A DNA stretch of 64,000 nt from Streptomyces sp. HUAS ZL42 (GCF_040782645.1 NZ_CP160403.1:9397001-9461000); one strand, 5' to 3'. Counted from the stretch's first letter, positions 51,289 through 60,988 are shown. The notes: a model not told the origin generated them from the sequence alone. Translations and numbers: made by a program.

Positions 51289-52947
51289 TCAGCGCACCGG
51301 GCGTACTTGGCGCAGCCGGATGGTGGGGGTCGCCGGGCCGGCTGCTTCGAACCGAACCTCGACACTTCCGGCGGGACGGTCCGTGTCGAGCGGGAACACC
51401 TGGGAGATTTCCCCGCCCTCGCGATCACGGGTCGGCCCTGCGCTTCCCTCCGGGAGGTGGATCACCTGCAGGCCGGTGGCGGCACCGTCCCGGTCCGTCA
51501 GGCGGTAGGACCACCATCCGGTGCCGGCCCGCCACCTCAGCCCGTCGGCGAGGCCCGACCACGTGTCGTATCCCAGGAACCGGTGGTCGCTTTCGGGCTG
51601 TTGCTCGCCGGCGGCCACGGCGTCGACAGTGCGCTCGTGCAGCGCGAGTGCCGCCTCGTCGGCCGCGCGCAGCTCCGCCCACCGCTCCTGGAGCCGCTCT
51701 GGTTCCGCCAGCGGGAAGTAGAGGAGGTAGCGGGCGTCGTGGATGCCGGCGAACGGAACGAGGACGACGGACTCGCCCGGTCGCGCGTCCACGTGATCCA
51801 GGGCGAACGCCGGCCGGTCCGGGGCGAGTCGGCGCACACCGGCCGCCGCATCGGAGGCGCTGCGGGCGAGCACGACGGGCAGGTGCTCCAGGGGGCGCAG
51901 TGGGCCGTCGGCGACGTGACCCATCCTGGAGTCGTCGGCGAAGAGCCCGGTCTGGTCGTTGCGGTCGCCCTCGGCCGCGAGGACGCTGGGCCCGAAGCGG
52001 AACGACACCCACGGTGAGCCGTCGGGGAGCAGTTCGGCGCTGATGCGCGGGCGAAGGGGCATGGTGATCGTGTCCCCTTCGCGCCACTGCCGCTCGAGAC
52101 GCACGTATGTCAGCGGATGACCGTCAGTTCCGCGGCACGTCGTGAGCGGGGCCGTCCCAGGCTCGGGCTGCGCACCGTTGACACGGACGTGCGGCGTCCC
52201 CTTGTGCCAGCTGGGCACGCGTATGTGGATCGCCACAGGGGTGGCGGGAGCGCCGCGCACCACGAGTCTCACCTCGTCGTCGTAGGGGGCCGTACCGGTC
52301 TGTTCCAGCACCAGGTTGCGTTCGGGCAGGCTGAGCCGGGAGGCGATGAAGAGGTTGACGAACAGGTCGCCATCCTTCGCCGAACTCCGTGCGGAGCATG
52401 GCTTCGTGGGTATCGTCGTCCATTCCCGCAGCCGCCTGGTCCCACCAGTCGGCCAGCCGTCGGACGGCGGTCAGCGCCAGGTCCGAACCGGCGTGCCGGT
52501 GGGCGTCCAGCAGGCCGGCGAAGAGCTTGTGCAGGTTGTACCACGGGACCCAGGCACCACCGAGCTCGAAGGAGTCCCGCTCCACCTGCCCCGCGGCCAC
52601 CCGCTTCCACAGCCGCACGCCGTCGGGGACGCCCCCGACGTAGCCGGTGCCCAGGGCGTCCTGGCACTCGACGACGCCCTTGACCAGACGCTCGACCATG
52701 GCTGTCGGCCGGGGATCGTCCGTTGCCGCGGTCATGAGAGCGGCGCCCGACAGCGCGTGTCCGACGGTGTGGCCGTCGAGACCGGAGCTCTCCCAGTTGC
52801 CGTAGGACTCGGCGATCGGCGGTAGGCCGGCCTCGCGCCGCAAGGGCGCGGGGGCCGGTCGGGGTCGAGGGACAGCAGGTAGTCCAGGGCGATGGTTTGC
52901 GCGTCCAGGAACGGGCCGGGAAGAAGCGGGTCGCTTGTGCTTGACAT
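51289..52947 (-). pseudogene. Disrupted GH127 beta-L-arabinofuranosidase gene
   Basis: Reading leftward from ATG 52947, LLPGPFLDAQTIALDYLLSLDPD is followed by a frameshift (~52850). APLRREAGLPPIAESYGNWES, SSGLDGHTVGH, GAWVPWYNLHKLFAGLLDAH and DDTHEAMLRTEFG then join directly to DLFVNLFIASRLSLPERN near 52370. The join lacks roughly 250 or more residues of the central catalytic region, including the Cys/Glu zinc site. The C-terminal beta-sandwich (51289-52311) stays open. It lies between the GH27 gene and the importer and was evidently part of that pathway. Confidence 0.85.
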
Positions 52948-53424
52948 GCCGGTGGCGGGCCGCCACGAAAAATGAGCGTGCGGACACGACCGTCGCGGCC
53001 CGGCGCAAGTCCAGGACGCAGCGCTGCAGCACGTCGGCGCGCCGGTTTCTCGCGTCGTGCAGGCCGTCGGCGTGGTTGCCCAAGGACTCCGCCGAGCAAC
53101 CGCGCGGGGACCCGAACAGATCCCGGGTCCGCGTCGGCGAGGGCGAGGAGCGGCACCGGCTCCCGACGGTCCCGGCCGCGTGCATCGAGCTGATTGACGC
53201 TCGCGGGCCGGGGATCGTTGGGAACCGGGCCGAAGATCACCAGCTCGCGTAAACCACGCGAGTCCAGCCCCCTGGCCGCCGCGGGGGCAATCCCATGGTG
53301 CAGGGGGAGCCCGAGCACGAGATGCCACCCGGAACGTAACCCCAGCGTGATGGTGGCGATGCAATTGTTGATCTGGGGAGTCGGCCAGCGTTACGGTCGC
53401 ACATATATCGCAGAAGGGCGGAAA
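52948..53424. other. Region between the broken GH127 gene and the sugar importer
   Basis: About 480 bp. Leftward frames contain protein-like strings (RGLDSRGLRELVIFGPVPND; then ESLGNHADGLHDARN) that do not resolve into one gene or a family I know; a further gene remnant is possible. The rightmost 60 bp is AT-richer (CACATATATCG at 53400-53410) and should hold the importer promoter. Confidence 0.3.
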
Positions 53425-54885
53425 GTGGGTGCCCTGATGTTGTCCGACGATCTACGTGACCCACGTGCCGCACTCGGCCAGGGCCCCTGGCCCAGGCGCA
53501 GGTTCCTGCAGGTGGCCGGGGCCCTCGGTCTCGGCGCCGCCGTGGCGGCATGCACCAGCGAGCCGGAGAGTCCGTCCGGGCAGGCGTCCGTGGCGGCTCC
53601 GAGCCCCACGTTCCGGGAGCCTTCGGCCAAGCTCTCGGGCAACCTGAAGATCTTGATGTGGAGCCACTTCGTGCCCAGTCACGACGTGTGGTTCAAGAAG
53701 TTCGCCGCCGACTGGGGCAAACGGGTCGGGGTAGGGGTCGATGTCGACCTCATCGACGTCGCCAACATCCCCAGCCGGATCGCAGCGGAGATCCAGGCCG
53801 GTCAAGGTCACGACCTGATGCAGTACATCGCGACCCTCTCGCAGTTCGAGCCCAGCGTGCTCGATCTCAACGATGTCACCACGGAGGCCGACAAGCGCCA
53901 CGGTGCGCAACTCGCCATGTGCAAGGAGTCCAGCTACAACCCGCACACGCGAAAGTTCTACGCCTTTGCTCCCGGCTGGGTACCCGATCCCGGGGACTAC
54001 CGCAAGAGCCTGTGGGAGCCTGCCGGGTTCCCGAACGGTCCTTCGACCTGGGACGACCTGCTGAAGGGCGGCAGCGAGATCAAGGCGAACGAGAACGTCC
54101 CGGTGGGCCTTGGCATGTCGCAGGAGATCGACTCCAACATGGCGGGCCATGCGCTGCTGTGGTCGTACGGCGCCTCGATCCAGGACGAGAACGAGAACGT
54201 CGTCCTCAACTCGCCCGAGACGGTGGCGGCCGTCGAGTTCATGCAGAAGCTGTTCAAACAGGCCATGACCAACGAGGTGTTCTCCTGGAACGCCGCGAGC
54301 AACAACGAGGGGCTGATCGCGGGCAGGCTGAATTACATCCTCAACTCGATCTCGGCCTGGCGGTCGTCCCAGGAGACCAATCCGAAGGTCGCCGACGACA
54401 CCTACTTCACTCCCGCGCTCAAGGGGCCGACGACGGGCCTGGCGGCCCAGCACGTCATGTACAACTACGTGATCCCGAAGCACGCCGGGAACCCGGATGC
54501 GGCCAAGGAGTTCCTGCTGCATTTCACCGACAACTTCGACCTTGCGACGTACCACTCGCGCCTGTACGACTTCCCCTCCAGGCCGAGCCTGGCTCCGCAG
54601 CTCGGCGACTGGCTCAAGAAGGATCCGTTCGGAGCGAAGCCGGCCGACAAGCTGGCCTTCCTCGGCGACGTCGAGACCGCCACGAAGTGGAGCGCCAGCA
54701 TCGGACATCCGGGTCCCTCGAGCCCGGCGATCGGGGAGGTCCTCGGCACCTACGTGATCCCGAACATGTTCGCCCGTGCCGCGCGCGGCACGGAGAGCCC
54801 GCAGCAGAGCGTGCAGCGGGCGCACGAGGAGTGCGAGCGGATCTTCTCCCGGTGGCGGCAGCGCGGCCTCATCGGCGGCGGCTGA
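53425..54885 (+). CDS. ABC sugar transporter, substrate-binding lipoprotein
   Basis: 486 residues from the GTG at 53425 (GAAGGG 6 nt upstream); ATG 53437 is an alternative. A Tat-like lipoprotein signal (PWPRRRFLQVAGALGLG) ends in a lipobox AAVAAC, with Cys as the anchor. The rest is a type-1 solute-binding protein (ILMWSHFVPSHDVWFKKFAADW, AGQGHDLMQYIATLSQFEP). It captures an oligosaccharide for the permeases encoded downstream. The neighbouring GH27 and GH127 genes point to galacto- or arabino-oligosaccharides. Confidence 0.9.
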   Translation: MGALMLSDDLRDPRAALGQGPWPRRRFLQVAGALGLGAAVAACTSEPESPSGQASVAAPSPTFREPSAKLSGNLKILMWSHFVPSHDVWFKKFAADWGKRVGVGVDVDLIDVANIPSRIAAEIQAGQGHDLMQYIATLSQFEPSVLDLNDVTTEADKRHGAQLAMCKESSYNPHTRKFYAFAPGWVPDPGDYRKSLWEPAGFPNGPSTWDDLLKGGSEIKANENVPVGLGMSQEIDSNMAGHALLWSYGASIQDENENVVLNSPETVAAVEFMQKLFKQAMTNEVFSWNAASNNEGLIAGRLNYILNSISAWRSSQETNPKVADDTYFTPALKGPTTGLAAQHVMYNYVIPKHAGNPDAAKEFLLHFTDNFDLATYHSRLYDFPSRPSLAPQLGDWLKKDPFGAKPADKLAFLGDVETATKWSASIGHPGPSSPAIGEVLGTYVIPNMFARAARGTESPQQSVQRAHEECERIFSRWRQRGLIGGG

Positions 54886-54902
54886 GCGGCGGGGAGTCGT
54901 CC

Positions 54903-55952
54903 ATGGCGGTTGCGGTCGAGGTCATCAACCTCCAGAAGGTGTACGAGGGCGGGCACGTACATGCGGTCGACGGCGTGGACCTGGCCACGAAGGAGGGGGA
55001 GTACCTGATCCTGCTCGGGCCCTCCGGCTGCGGCAAGACCACGCTGCTGCGCACCATCGCGGGGCTCGAGCGGCCGACCGCGGGTGACGTGCTCATCGGT
55101 GGGTCGGTGGTCACCGGCCTGCCGCCGCGGGTCCGCAAAGTCGCGATGGTGTTCCAGAGCTATGCGCTGTATCCGCACAAGACCGTGCTCGCGAACATCG
55201 AGTTCCCGCTCAAGGCGGTCAAGATGGACCGGCCGGAGCGGGAGCGGAAGGCGCGGTGGGCGGCGGACCTGTTGGGCATCGGCCATCTGGCCGACCGCAA
55301 GCCCCGGCAGTTGTCCGGTGGCGAGCGGCAGCGGGTGGCACTGGCCCGCGCCCTGGTCCGCGACCCCCGGGTGTTCCTGCTGGATGAGCCGCTGTCCAAC
55401 CTGGACGCCAAGCTGCGTGCCACCGCCCGCGACGAGTTGAAGCGCTTCCAGCAGCGGGTGGGCACCACCACGCTGTACGTCACGCACGACCAGGCCGAGG
55501 CGATGGGCCTCGGCGACCGGATCGCTGTGATGAACCACGGCAAGGTGCACCAGGTAGGGCCGCCGGTGGAGGTCTACGACGACCCGGCGGACACCTTCGT
55601 CGCGACGTTCATCGGCTCGCCGCCGATGAACCTGGTCCGGCGCGACGGCACGCTCGTCGGGTTCCGCCCCGAGCACCTGCTCCCCGTGGAGAGCGTGATG
55701 GGGGAGCGGGTCACCACACCGTTGCACATCGAGCGGATCGAGTACCTCTCCGGCGACCGTCACATCTATGGCACCGTGACCGGGCTCGGCGAGGAGACGC
55801 GAGCGATCGCCCGTCTGCCGGCCACGGTGACCATTCCGCTGCACCCCGGGGAAGAGCACGACTTCGCTGTCGGCGTGGAGCGGGTGCGGTTCTTCGAGGA
55901 AGACAGCGGCAAACGCACCGAACCCGTCCGTCTGGACTCCCGCCATGACTGA
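54903..55952 (+). CDS. ABC sugar transporter, ATP-binding protein (MsmK/UgpC type)
   Basis: A 349-residue ATPase with Walker A GPSGCGKTT (residues ~39-47), signature LSGGERQRVALARAL, Walker B VFLLDEPLSNLD and the switch His in YVTHDQ. A C-terminal TOBE-like regulatory domain follows (FRPEHLLPVESVMG). It powers the importer from the cytoplasmic face. It starts 17 nt after the binding protein and overlaps the first permease by 8 nt. Carrying its own ATPase is notable, since many Streptomyces sugar importers share a single MsiK. Confidence 0.93.
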   Translation: MAVAVEVINLQKVYEGGHVHAVDGVDLATKEGEYLILLGPSGCGKTTLLRTIAGLERPTAGDVLIGGSVVTGLPPRVRKVAMVFQSYALYPHKTVLANIEFPLKAVKMDRPERERKARWAADLLGIGHLADRKPRQLSGGERQRVALARALVRDPRVFLLDEPLSNLDAKLRATARDELKRFQQRVGTTTLYVTHDQAEAMGLGDRIAVMNHGKVHQVGPPVEVYDDPADTFVATFIGSPPMNLVRRDGTLVGFRPEHLLPVESVMGERVTTPLHIERIEYLSGDRHIYGTVTGLGEETRAIARLPATVTIPLHPGEEHDFAVGVERVRFFEEDSGKRTEPVRLDSRHD

Positions 55953-56877
55953 GGCTCCGCCCAATACGCGAGCGATCGCGCACACCGAGGACCGCGTCCG
56001 GCTTGCGGACCGGGAGGGATTCCTTGCGTGGGTGTTCCTGCTGCCCACGGTGGTCTACGTCATCGCCCTGGTCGCGGTGCCGTTCTTCCTCGCGATCGCC
56101 TTCGCGTTCAGCGATGTCACCGGTGGCGACCCGTCTTACGACTGGGTGGGCCTGACCAACTTCCGCAGGGTCTTCCAGGATGAGGTGTTCTGGCAGTCGC
56201 TGGGCAACACCTTCCTGTTCACGGCCGTGTCGATGGTCCTCATCGTCGTACTCGGCCATGTGCTCGCGAATATTCTCGTCGCCGACTTCCGCGGCAAGTG
56301 GATCGTCCGCTTCATGGTGCTGCTGCCCTGGACGACGCCCGTCGCGCTCTCCACGATCACCTGGCTGTGGCTGCTGCACTCGATCTACAGCCCGATCGAC
56401 TGGGTGCTGCGCAACGTCGGTCTGATCGACGGCAACGTGTACTGGCTCGGCCGTCCGGCCACCGCGATGATTTCGATCATCGCGGTGCACGTCTGGCGGC
56501 TGGTCCCGCTCGCCGCCGTCATCATGATGGTCGGCCTGTTGTCGATACCCAAGGACATCGAGGAGGCGGCCCGCATCGACGGCGCCGGCTACTGGCGGCG
56601 GATGTTCGAGGTGACCATTCCCCTGACGTTCCCGCTGATCGCGGTCGCCGCCCTGTTCGGCGCGATCTTCACGTTCACCGACACGGCGGTGGTTCAGGTG
56701 CTGACCGCGGGCAAACCGGAGAACTCCACCCACGTGCTCGCGAGCTGGGCCTACACCCGCGGCATCGGGGGTGGCGACATCGGTCAGGGCGCGGTGATCG
56801 CGCTGTTCCTCTTCCCGCTTCTGCTCGCCGCCGCGATCCTCATCCTGCGCGCCGTACGGCGGACGGAGACGCTGTGA
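55945..56877 (+). CDS. ABC sugar transporter, permease (MalF-type)
   Basis: A 310-residue inner-membrane permease with six hydrophobic helices (first at ~28-50, FLLPTVVYVIALVAVPFFL). The EAA loop is DIEEAARIDGAGYWRRMFEVTIPL. It forms the channel with the next permease; their genes overlap by 1 nt. Confidence 0.93.
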   Translation: MTEAPPNTRAIAHTEDRVRLADREGFLAWVFLLPTVVYVIALVAVPFFLAIAFAFSDVTGGDPSYDWVGLTNFRRVFQDEVFWQSLGNTFLFTAVSMVLIVVLGHVLANILVADFRGKWIVRFMVLLPWTTPVALSTITWLWLLHSIYSPIDWVLRNVGLIDGNVYWLGRPATAMISIIAVHVWRLVPLAAVIMMVGLLSIPKDIEEAARIDGAGYWRRMFEVTIPLTFPLIAVAALFGAIFTFTDTAVVQVLTAGKPENSTHVLASWAYTRGIGGGDIGQGAVIALFLFPLLLAAAILILRAVRRTETL

Positions 56878-57788
56878 TGGCCACCGAGACGAGCGCGCCG
56901 CCGGACGTCCTCGATCCGCGTCAGGCGGAGCGCCTGCGCCGCCACTACGCCCGCCGGCATCTGATGGCCCGGGCCGGCCTGTACGTCGCAGCGGTGCTGA
57001 CCGCGCTGGCGTGCGCCGGCCCGTTCCTGTGGAGCGCCATGACGGCGACCAAGCTGAACGCCGACCTGTACAACCCGGATCACAGCCCGTTCTGGTACCA
57101 CGAGCCACCAACGCTGGACCACATCAGTTACCTGTTCACCGACACCGCCTTCCCGACCTTCGCCTGGAACACCCTGTGGGTCGGCCTGCTGGTGGTGGCG
57201 ATCACCCTCGTCCTGGGCATACCCGCGGCGTACTCCATCGCACGACTGAACCGGCCCTGGGCCGGCCCGATGGGAATCGCGATCTTCTTCGTCTACCTCA
57301 TCCCGCCGAGCCTGCTGTTCCTCTCCCTCACCCGGATCGTGGTCTGGCTGGGACTGCAGGACTCGACCTGGTCACTGGTGGTGATCTACCCCACGATCAC
57401 CATTCCGGTGTCGACATGGCTGCTCATCGGCTTCCTCAAAGCCCTCCCGCGAGACATCGAGGAACAGGCGATGGTCGACGGCTACAGCCGGCTCGGCGCA
57501 CTGCTGCGCACAGTCCTGCCGCTGCTGTTCCCCGGCATCGTGGCGGTGGTCGTCTTCGCCTTCACGCTGACCGCAAGCGAGTTCATCTACGCCCTGTCCT
57601 TCATCTCGCCGACCGGCGAAAAGGTCGTCAGCACGGGCGTGCCCACCGAGCTCATCCGCGGCGACGTGTTCTTCTGGCAGTCGCTCCAGGCATCGAACGT
57701 GCTGATCGCGCTGCCCATCGCCTTCGTCTTCAACCTGTTCCTGGCCCGGTTCGTCTCCGGATTCACCATGGGGGCGGTCAAGGGCTGA
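56877..57788 (+). CDS. ABC sugar transporter, permease (MalG-type)
   Basis: A 303-residue permease with six helices and the EAA loop DIEEQAMVDGYSRLGALLRTVLPL. The ATG overlaps the MalF-type stop (TGATG). It is the last gene of the importer, ending just before the convergent arsC. The full set (binding protein, ATPase, two permeases) makes a self-sufficient importer. Confidence 0.93.
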   Translation: MATETSAPPDVLDPRQAERLRRHYARRHLMARAGLYVAAVLTALACAGPFLWSAMTATKLNADLYNPDHSPFWYHEPPTLDHISYLFTDTAFPTFAWNTLWVGLLVVAITLVLGIPAAYSIARLNRPWAGPMGIAIFFVYLIPPSLLFLSLTRIVVWLGLQDSTWSLVVIYPTITIPVSTWLLIGFLKALPRDIEEQAMVDGYSRLGALLRTVLPLLFPGIVAVVVFAFTLTASEFIYALSFISPTGEKVVSTGVPTELIRGDVFFWQSLQASNVLIALPIAFVFNLFLARFVSGFTMGAVKG

Positions 57789-57824
57789 TCCCGAAGACGA
57801 TGACGTCGCGTGCCTCGCCGCCGC

Positions 57825-58238
57825 TTACGCCGTCTTCTCCGGCGCGATCTCCTTGATCAGGCCCTCGACCAGCTTCTTGATCTCGTCACGGATCGGGCGG
57901 ACGGCCTCGACGCCCTGGCCCGCCGGGTCCTCCAGCTGCCAGTCCAGGTACCGCTTGCCGGGGAAGACGGGGCAGGTGTCGCCGCAGCCCATGGTGATGC
58001 AGACGTCCGACTCCTTGACCGCGTCCACGGTGAGCATCTTCGGGACCTCGGCGGAGATGTCGATGCCGACCTCGGCCATGGCCTCGACGGCGGCCGGGTT
58101 GACGTGCTCGCCCGGGTTGGAGCCGGCGGAGCGGACCTCGACGCGGTCCCCGGCCAGGTGGGTCAGCCACGCGGCGGCCATCTGGGAACGGCCGGCGTTG
58201 TGGACGCAGACGAACAGCACGGAGGGCATGTCGGACAT
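57825..58238 (-). CDS. arsC: Arsenate reductase, low-molecular-weight PTPase type
   Basis: 137 residues from the ATG at 58238. The catalytic P-loop is C11-x5-R17 (CVHNAGRS). Two further cysteines (MGCGDTCPVFPG) give the three-cysteine relay, and LDWQLEDP carries the general acid. It reduces As(V) to As(III) in the cytoplasm using thioredoxin- or mycothiol-type reductants. It is divergent from arsR with operator-like dyads between them. Confidence 0.93.
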   Translation of the reverse strand: MSDMPSVLFVCVHNAGRSQMAAAWLTHLAGDRVEVRSAGSNPGEHVNPAAVEAMAEVGIDISAEVPKMLTVDAVKESDVCITMGCGDTCPVFPGKRYLDWQLEDPAGQGVEAVRPIRDEIKKLVEGLIKEIAPEKTA

Positions 58239-58279
58239 CAGAGGTCTCTCTTGTCTCACGACGGCATCAGGCATGAATG

Positions 58280-58315
58280 ACATCAGCACCTGGTGGTGTC
58301 AGTCACCACTGATGT
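58280..58315. promoter_or_regulatory. ArsR operator candidate between arsC and arsR
   Basis: ACATCAG (58280-58286) and CTGATGT (58309-58315) form a 7+7 inverted repeat. An inner dyad GTGGTG-TCAGT-CACCAC lies at 58293-58309. The element is inside the 91-bp divergent region and could let one ArsR repress both directions. Confidence 0.6.
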
Positions 58316-58329
58316 GACAGTATCAGCGC

Positions 58330-58638
58330 ATGATGACGTCAGTCGATACTGACCTGATCCGGGTCCTGGCCGACCCGCTCAGGCTCCGGATCGTGACCTT
58401 GCTCGCCAAGGAGATGCTGTGCACCACCCACCTCGTGGAGGAGACCGGTGCCCGGCAGACCAACCTCTCCAACCACCTGAGAGTGCTGCGCGAGGCCGGG
58501 GTCGTCGAGACGGAGCCGTGCGGCCGGTTCACGTACTACCGGCTCAAGCCCGACGTCATCGCCTCGCTCGCCGGTCAGTTCACCGACCTGGCCGAGTCCG
58601 CTCGCACCGCCGCCGAGAACAAGAGGGCCTGCCCATGA
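58330..58638 (+). CDS. arsR: ArsR-family arsenic-responsive repressor (first copy)
   Basis: A 102-residue winged-helix repressor (ADPLRLRIVTLLAKEMLCTT, then TNLSNHLRVLREAGVVETEP). Cysteines at ~31, ~65 and near the C-terminus (RACP) could bind As(III), but the classic ELCVCDL box is absent, so it is a different binding-site type from the second ArsR at 60620. Its stop overlaps the aquaporin ATG. Confidence 0.9.
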   Translation: MMTSVDTDLIRVLADPLRLRIVTLLAKEMLCTTHLVEETGARQTNLSNHLRVLREAGVVETEPCGRFTYYRLKPDVIASLAGQFTDLAESARTAAENKRACP

Positions 58639-59414
58639 CCCCCGCCGAAGCCGCCTCGACCGCGGAGTCTGCGACACACGCCGCCGAACCCGAGTCCGTC
58701 GGGCCCGCCCCCGGGGCCACCCCGCCGCGTAACCCCCTGGTCGCCCGGGCCGCCGCCGAACTCATGGGCACGGCGCTGCTGGTGGCGGTCGTGGTCGGCT
58801 CCGGCATCCAGGCCACCGAACTGACCAAGGACGTCGGCCTGCAACTGCTGGCCAACTCCACGGCCACCGTCTTCGGCCTCGGCATCCTGATCCTTCTGCT
58901 CGGCCCGGTCTCCGGCGCGCACTTCAACCCCGCCGTCACCCTGGCCGAGTGGTGGACCGCCCGCCGCGGCGGCGCCGGGGTCACCCTGCGCGAGGCGGCT
59001 GTGTACGTGCCCGCGCAGATCGTGGGCGCTGTCGCAGGCGCGATCCTGGCCGACGCGATGTTCGGCGAACCGCTCGTGAAGTGGTCCACGCACGACCGCT
59101 CGGCCGGGCACCTGCTCCTGGGCGAGATCGTCGCGACCGCAGGCCTGATCCTGCTGATCTTCGGCCTCGCCCGCGCCGACCGGCTGCAGTTCGCGCCCGT
59201 GGCCGTCGCCTCCTACATCGGCGCCGCCTACTGGTTCACGTCCTCGACGTCGTTCGCCAACCCGGCGGTGACCATCGGCCGTGCCTTCACCGACACCTTC
59301 GCGGGCATCGCGCCCGGCTCGGTCCTGGGCTTCATCGGCATGCAACTCGTCGGTTCGGTCGTCGGATTGGCCCTGGTGGCGCTCATCTTCATGCCCGGAC
59401 GATCGGCCGAATGA
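58635..59414 (+). CDS. Aquaporin/MIP-family channel in the ars operon
   Basis: A 259-residue channel with six helices and both NPA boxes (SGAHFNPAVT and SSTSFANPAVT). The ~40-residue N-terminus is low-complexity. By analogy with AqpS of Sinorhizobium meliloti ars operons, it would let As(III) made by ArsC leave the cell down its gradient. It overlaps arsR by 4 nt and the ArsO-like gene by 4 nt. No intact As(III) pump gene is present in the window. Confidence 0.9.
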   Translation: MTPAEAASTAESATHAAEPESVGPAPGATPPRNPLVARAAAELMGTALLVAVVVGSGIQATELTKDVGLQLLANSTATVFGLGILILLLGPVSGAHFNPAVTLAEWWTARRGGAGVTLREAAVYVPAQIVGAVAGAILADAMFGEPLVKWSTHDRSAGHLLLGEIVATAGLILLIFGLARADRLQFAPVAVASYIGAAYWFTSSTSFANPAVTIGRAFTDTFAGIAPGSVLGFIGMQLVGSVVGLALVALIFMPGRSAE

Positions 59415-60392
59415 GCCACCGGACGCAGGTGGTGGTGATCGGCGGCGGCCCGGCCGGGCTCGCTGCCGGCTACCACCTACGCCGCCTCGGCCTCGACTTC
59501 GTCATCCTCGACGCCCGGACCACACCGGGCGGCGCCTGGCAGCACACCTGGGACTCACTGCGCCTGTTCTCCCCGGCCGCGTACTCCTCGCTGCCCGGCC
59601 ACCTCATGCCACCGCAGGCCGGTGAGACCTACCCCGACGCGCAGCACGTGGTGGAGTGCCTCACCGACCACGAGAAGCGATACGAACTGCCGTCGAACGG
59701 CCCGTGCGCGTCCTGGGAGTTCACCGGGACGGCCGACTCCTGCGGGTGGAGACCGACTTCGCCACGTGGTAGGCCCGCTTCGTGATCAGTGCGACCGGCA
59801 CCTGGTGGCGGCCCTTTGTCCCCGCTGTCCCCGGCCGGGGCGGCCTTCGGGGGCCGCCAGTTGCACATGGTGGAGTACCGCAGCCCCGCCGACTTCGCAG
59901 GCCGACGCGTGATCGTGGTGGGTGGGGGCAACTCCGGCGCCCAAATCGCCGCCGACCTTGCCTACGACACGGACTCGACCTGGGTTACCCCGCCTCCGCC
60001 GCGCTTCCTCGCCGATGACATCGACGGCCGCGCCCTGTTCGACGCGGCCACCGCCCGCCGCCGCGCGCTCGACGAGGGCCGCACGGACACCGGCGGAGTC
60101 GCCTCGCTCGGGGACATCCTCGCCGTCCCGGCAGTCCGCAAAGCCCGCGACCGTGGCCTGCTCAAGGCGAGCCCGATGTTCACCCGTCTCGTCCCCGGCG
60201 GTGTCGAGTGGGCCGACGGTACCCGCGCCGAGGCCGACGCGATCATCTGGTGCACGGGCTTCCGGCCTGCCCTGTCCCATCTCGTCCCACTCCAAGTCCG
60301 CGGCCGACGCGGCCACATCGCCACGGAAGGCACGCGGTCGGTGGACGAGCCGCGCCTGCACCTGCTCGGCTACGGCGACTGGACCGGCCCTG
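59411..60392 (+). pseudogene. Broken ArsO-like flavin monooxygenase gene
   Basis: The ATG at 59411 starts VVVIGGGPAGLAAGYHLRRLG (FAD motif), then GGAWQHTWDSLRLFSP. The frame breaks near 59690, an in-frame stop TAG occurs at 59768-59770 (FATW-stop-ARFV), and another shift lies near 59845. The NAD motif VIVVGGGNSGAQIAADLA and WCTGFRPALSHLVP are then readable. It runs to GYGDWTGPA at ~60392, where sequence of another gene begins. ArsO-type proteins accompany arsenic operons; the reaction is unsettled. Confidence 0.8.
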
Positions 60393-60587
60393 CCAGCGGC
60401 CGGGGTCGCGGCGTTCGCCGTCTCCTACGGGCTGTTCGCGATCGGCGGCGGGGCCGTCGCCTTCCTCGGGATCCCGTTCATCCTGGCCCGGCATCGGCGC
60501 CGTCGAGACAGGCCTGCTTCCGTTGTCGCCGTGCCGGCTCCCCAGGATCTGCGAGGTTCGGCCTTCGGCCTGCTGGCTGGCCGCTGA
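60393..60587 (+). pseudogene. C-terminal fragment of a membrane transporter, joined to the ArsO-like remnant
   Basis: Just after WTGPA the reading frame changes to AGVAAFAVSYGLFAIGGGAV, then AFLGIPFILARHRRRRDRP, one long hydrophobic helix and a basic tail. This looks like the last helix of an MFS protein, not the expected end of ArsO (normally ATLIGVGRTAR-like). A stop follows at 60585. It may correspond to the N-terminal MFS fragment at 63219. Confidence 0.45.
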
Positions 60588-60619
60588 AGGCGGGACGCCC
60601 GTGAACCTGCGGAATCGGC

Positions 60620-60988
60620 TCAGCGCATGCTGCCGAGCATCTGGCCCATCGCAGCGACCACCGACGGCTCCACCCGGTAGTACACCCACGTACCGCGCCG
60701 TTCGGAGGTGAGCAGCCCGGCCTCTTTGAGCTTCTTCAGGTGGTGGGAGACGGTCGGCTGGGAGACGCCGACGTCGGAGATGTCGCACACGCATGCCTCG
60801 CCGCCCTCATGCGAGGCGACCAGCGAGAACAGCCGCAGCCGCACCGGGTCGCCGAGCGCCTTGAACATCAGGGCGGTCCGTTCGGCCTCTCCGGCGCTCA
60901 GCGGACGCTCGGTCAGCGGCGGGCAACAGGGCACTGCAGACTCTGGGACCTCGGGCTCCAACAGCGGCAGTGCCTTGATGTTCGACAT
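60620..60988 (-). CDS. arsR: ArsR-family arsenic-responsive repressor (second copy, with CVCD box)
   Basis: 122 residues from the ATG at 60988. The wHTH is at ~40-110 (ALGDPVRLRLFSLVA, then VSQPTVSHHLKKLKEAGLL). The classical arsenite site, ACVCDISD, lies on the recognition-side helix, and an extra PCC pair is near the N-terminus. It is divergent from the flavoprotein/arsI genes and has a TTGAC-type operator motif at 60995-61012. Confidence 0.9.
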   Translation of the reverse strand: MSNIKALPLLEPEVPESAVPCCPPLTERPLSAGEAERTALMFKALGDPVRLRLFSLVASHEGGEACVCDISDVGVSQPTVSHHLKKLKEAGLLTSERRGTWVYYRVEPSVVAAMGQMLGSMR

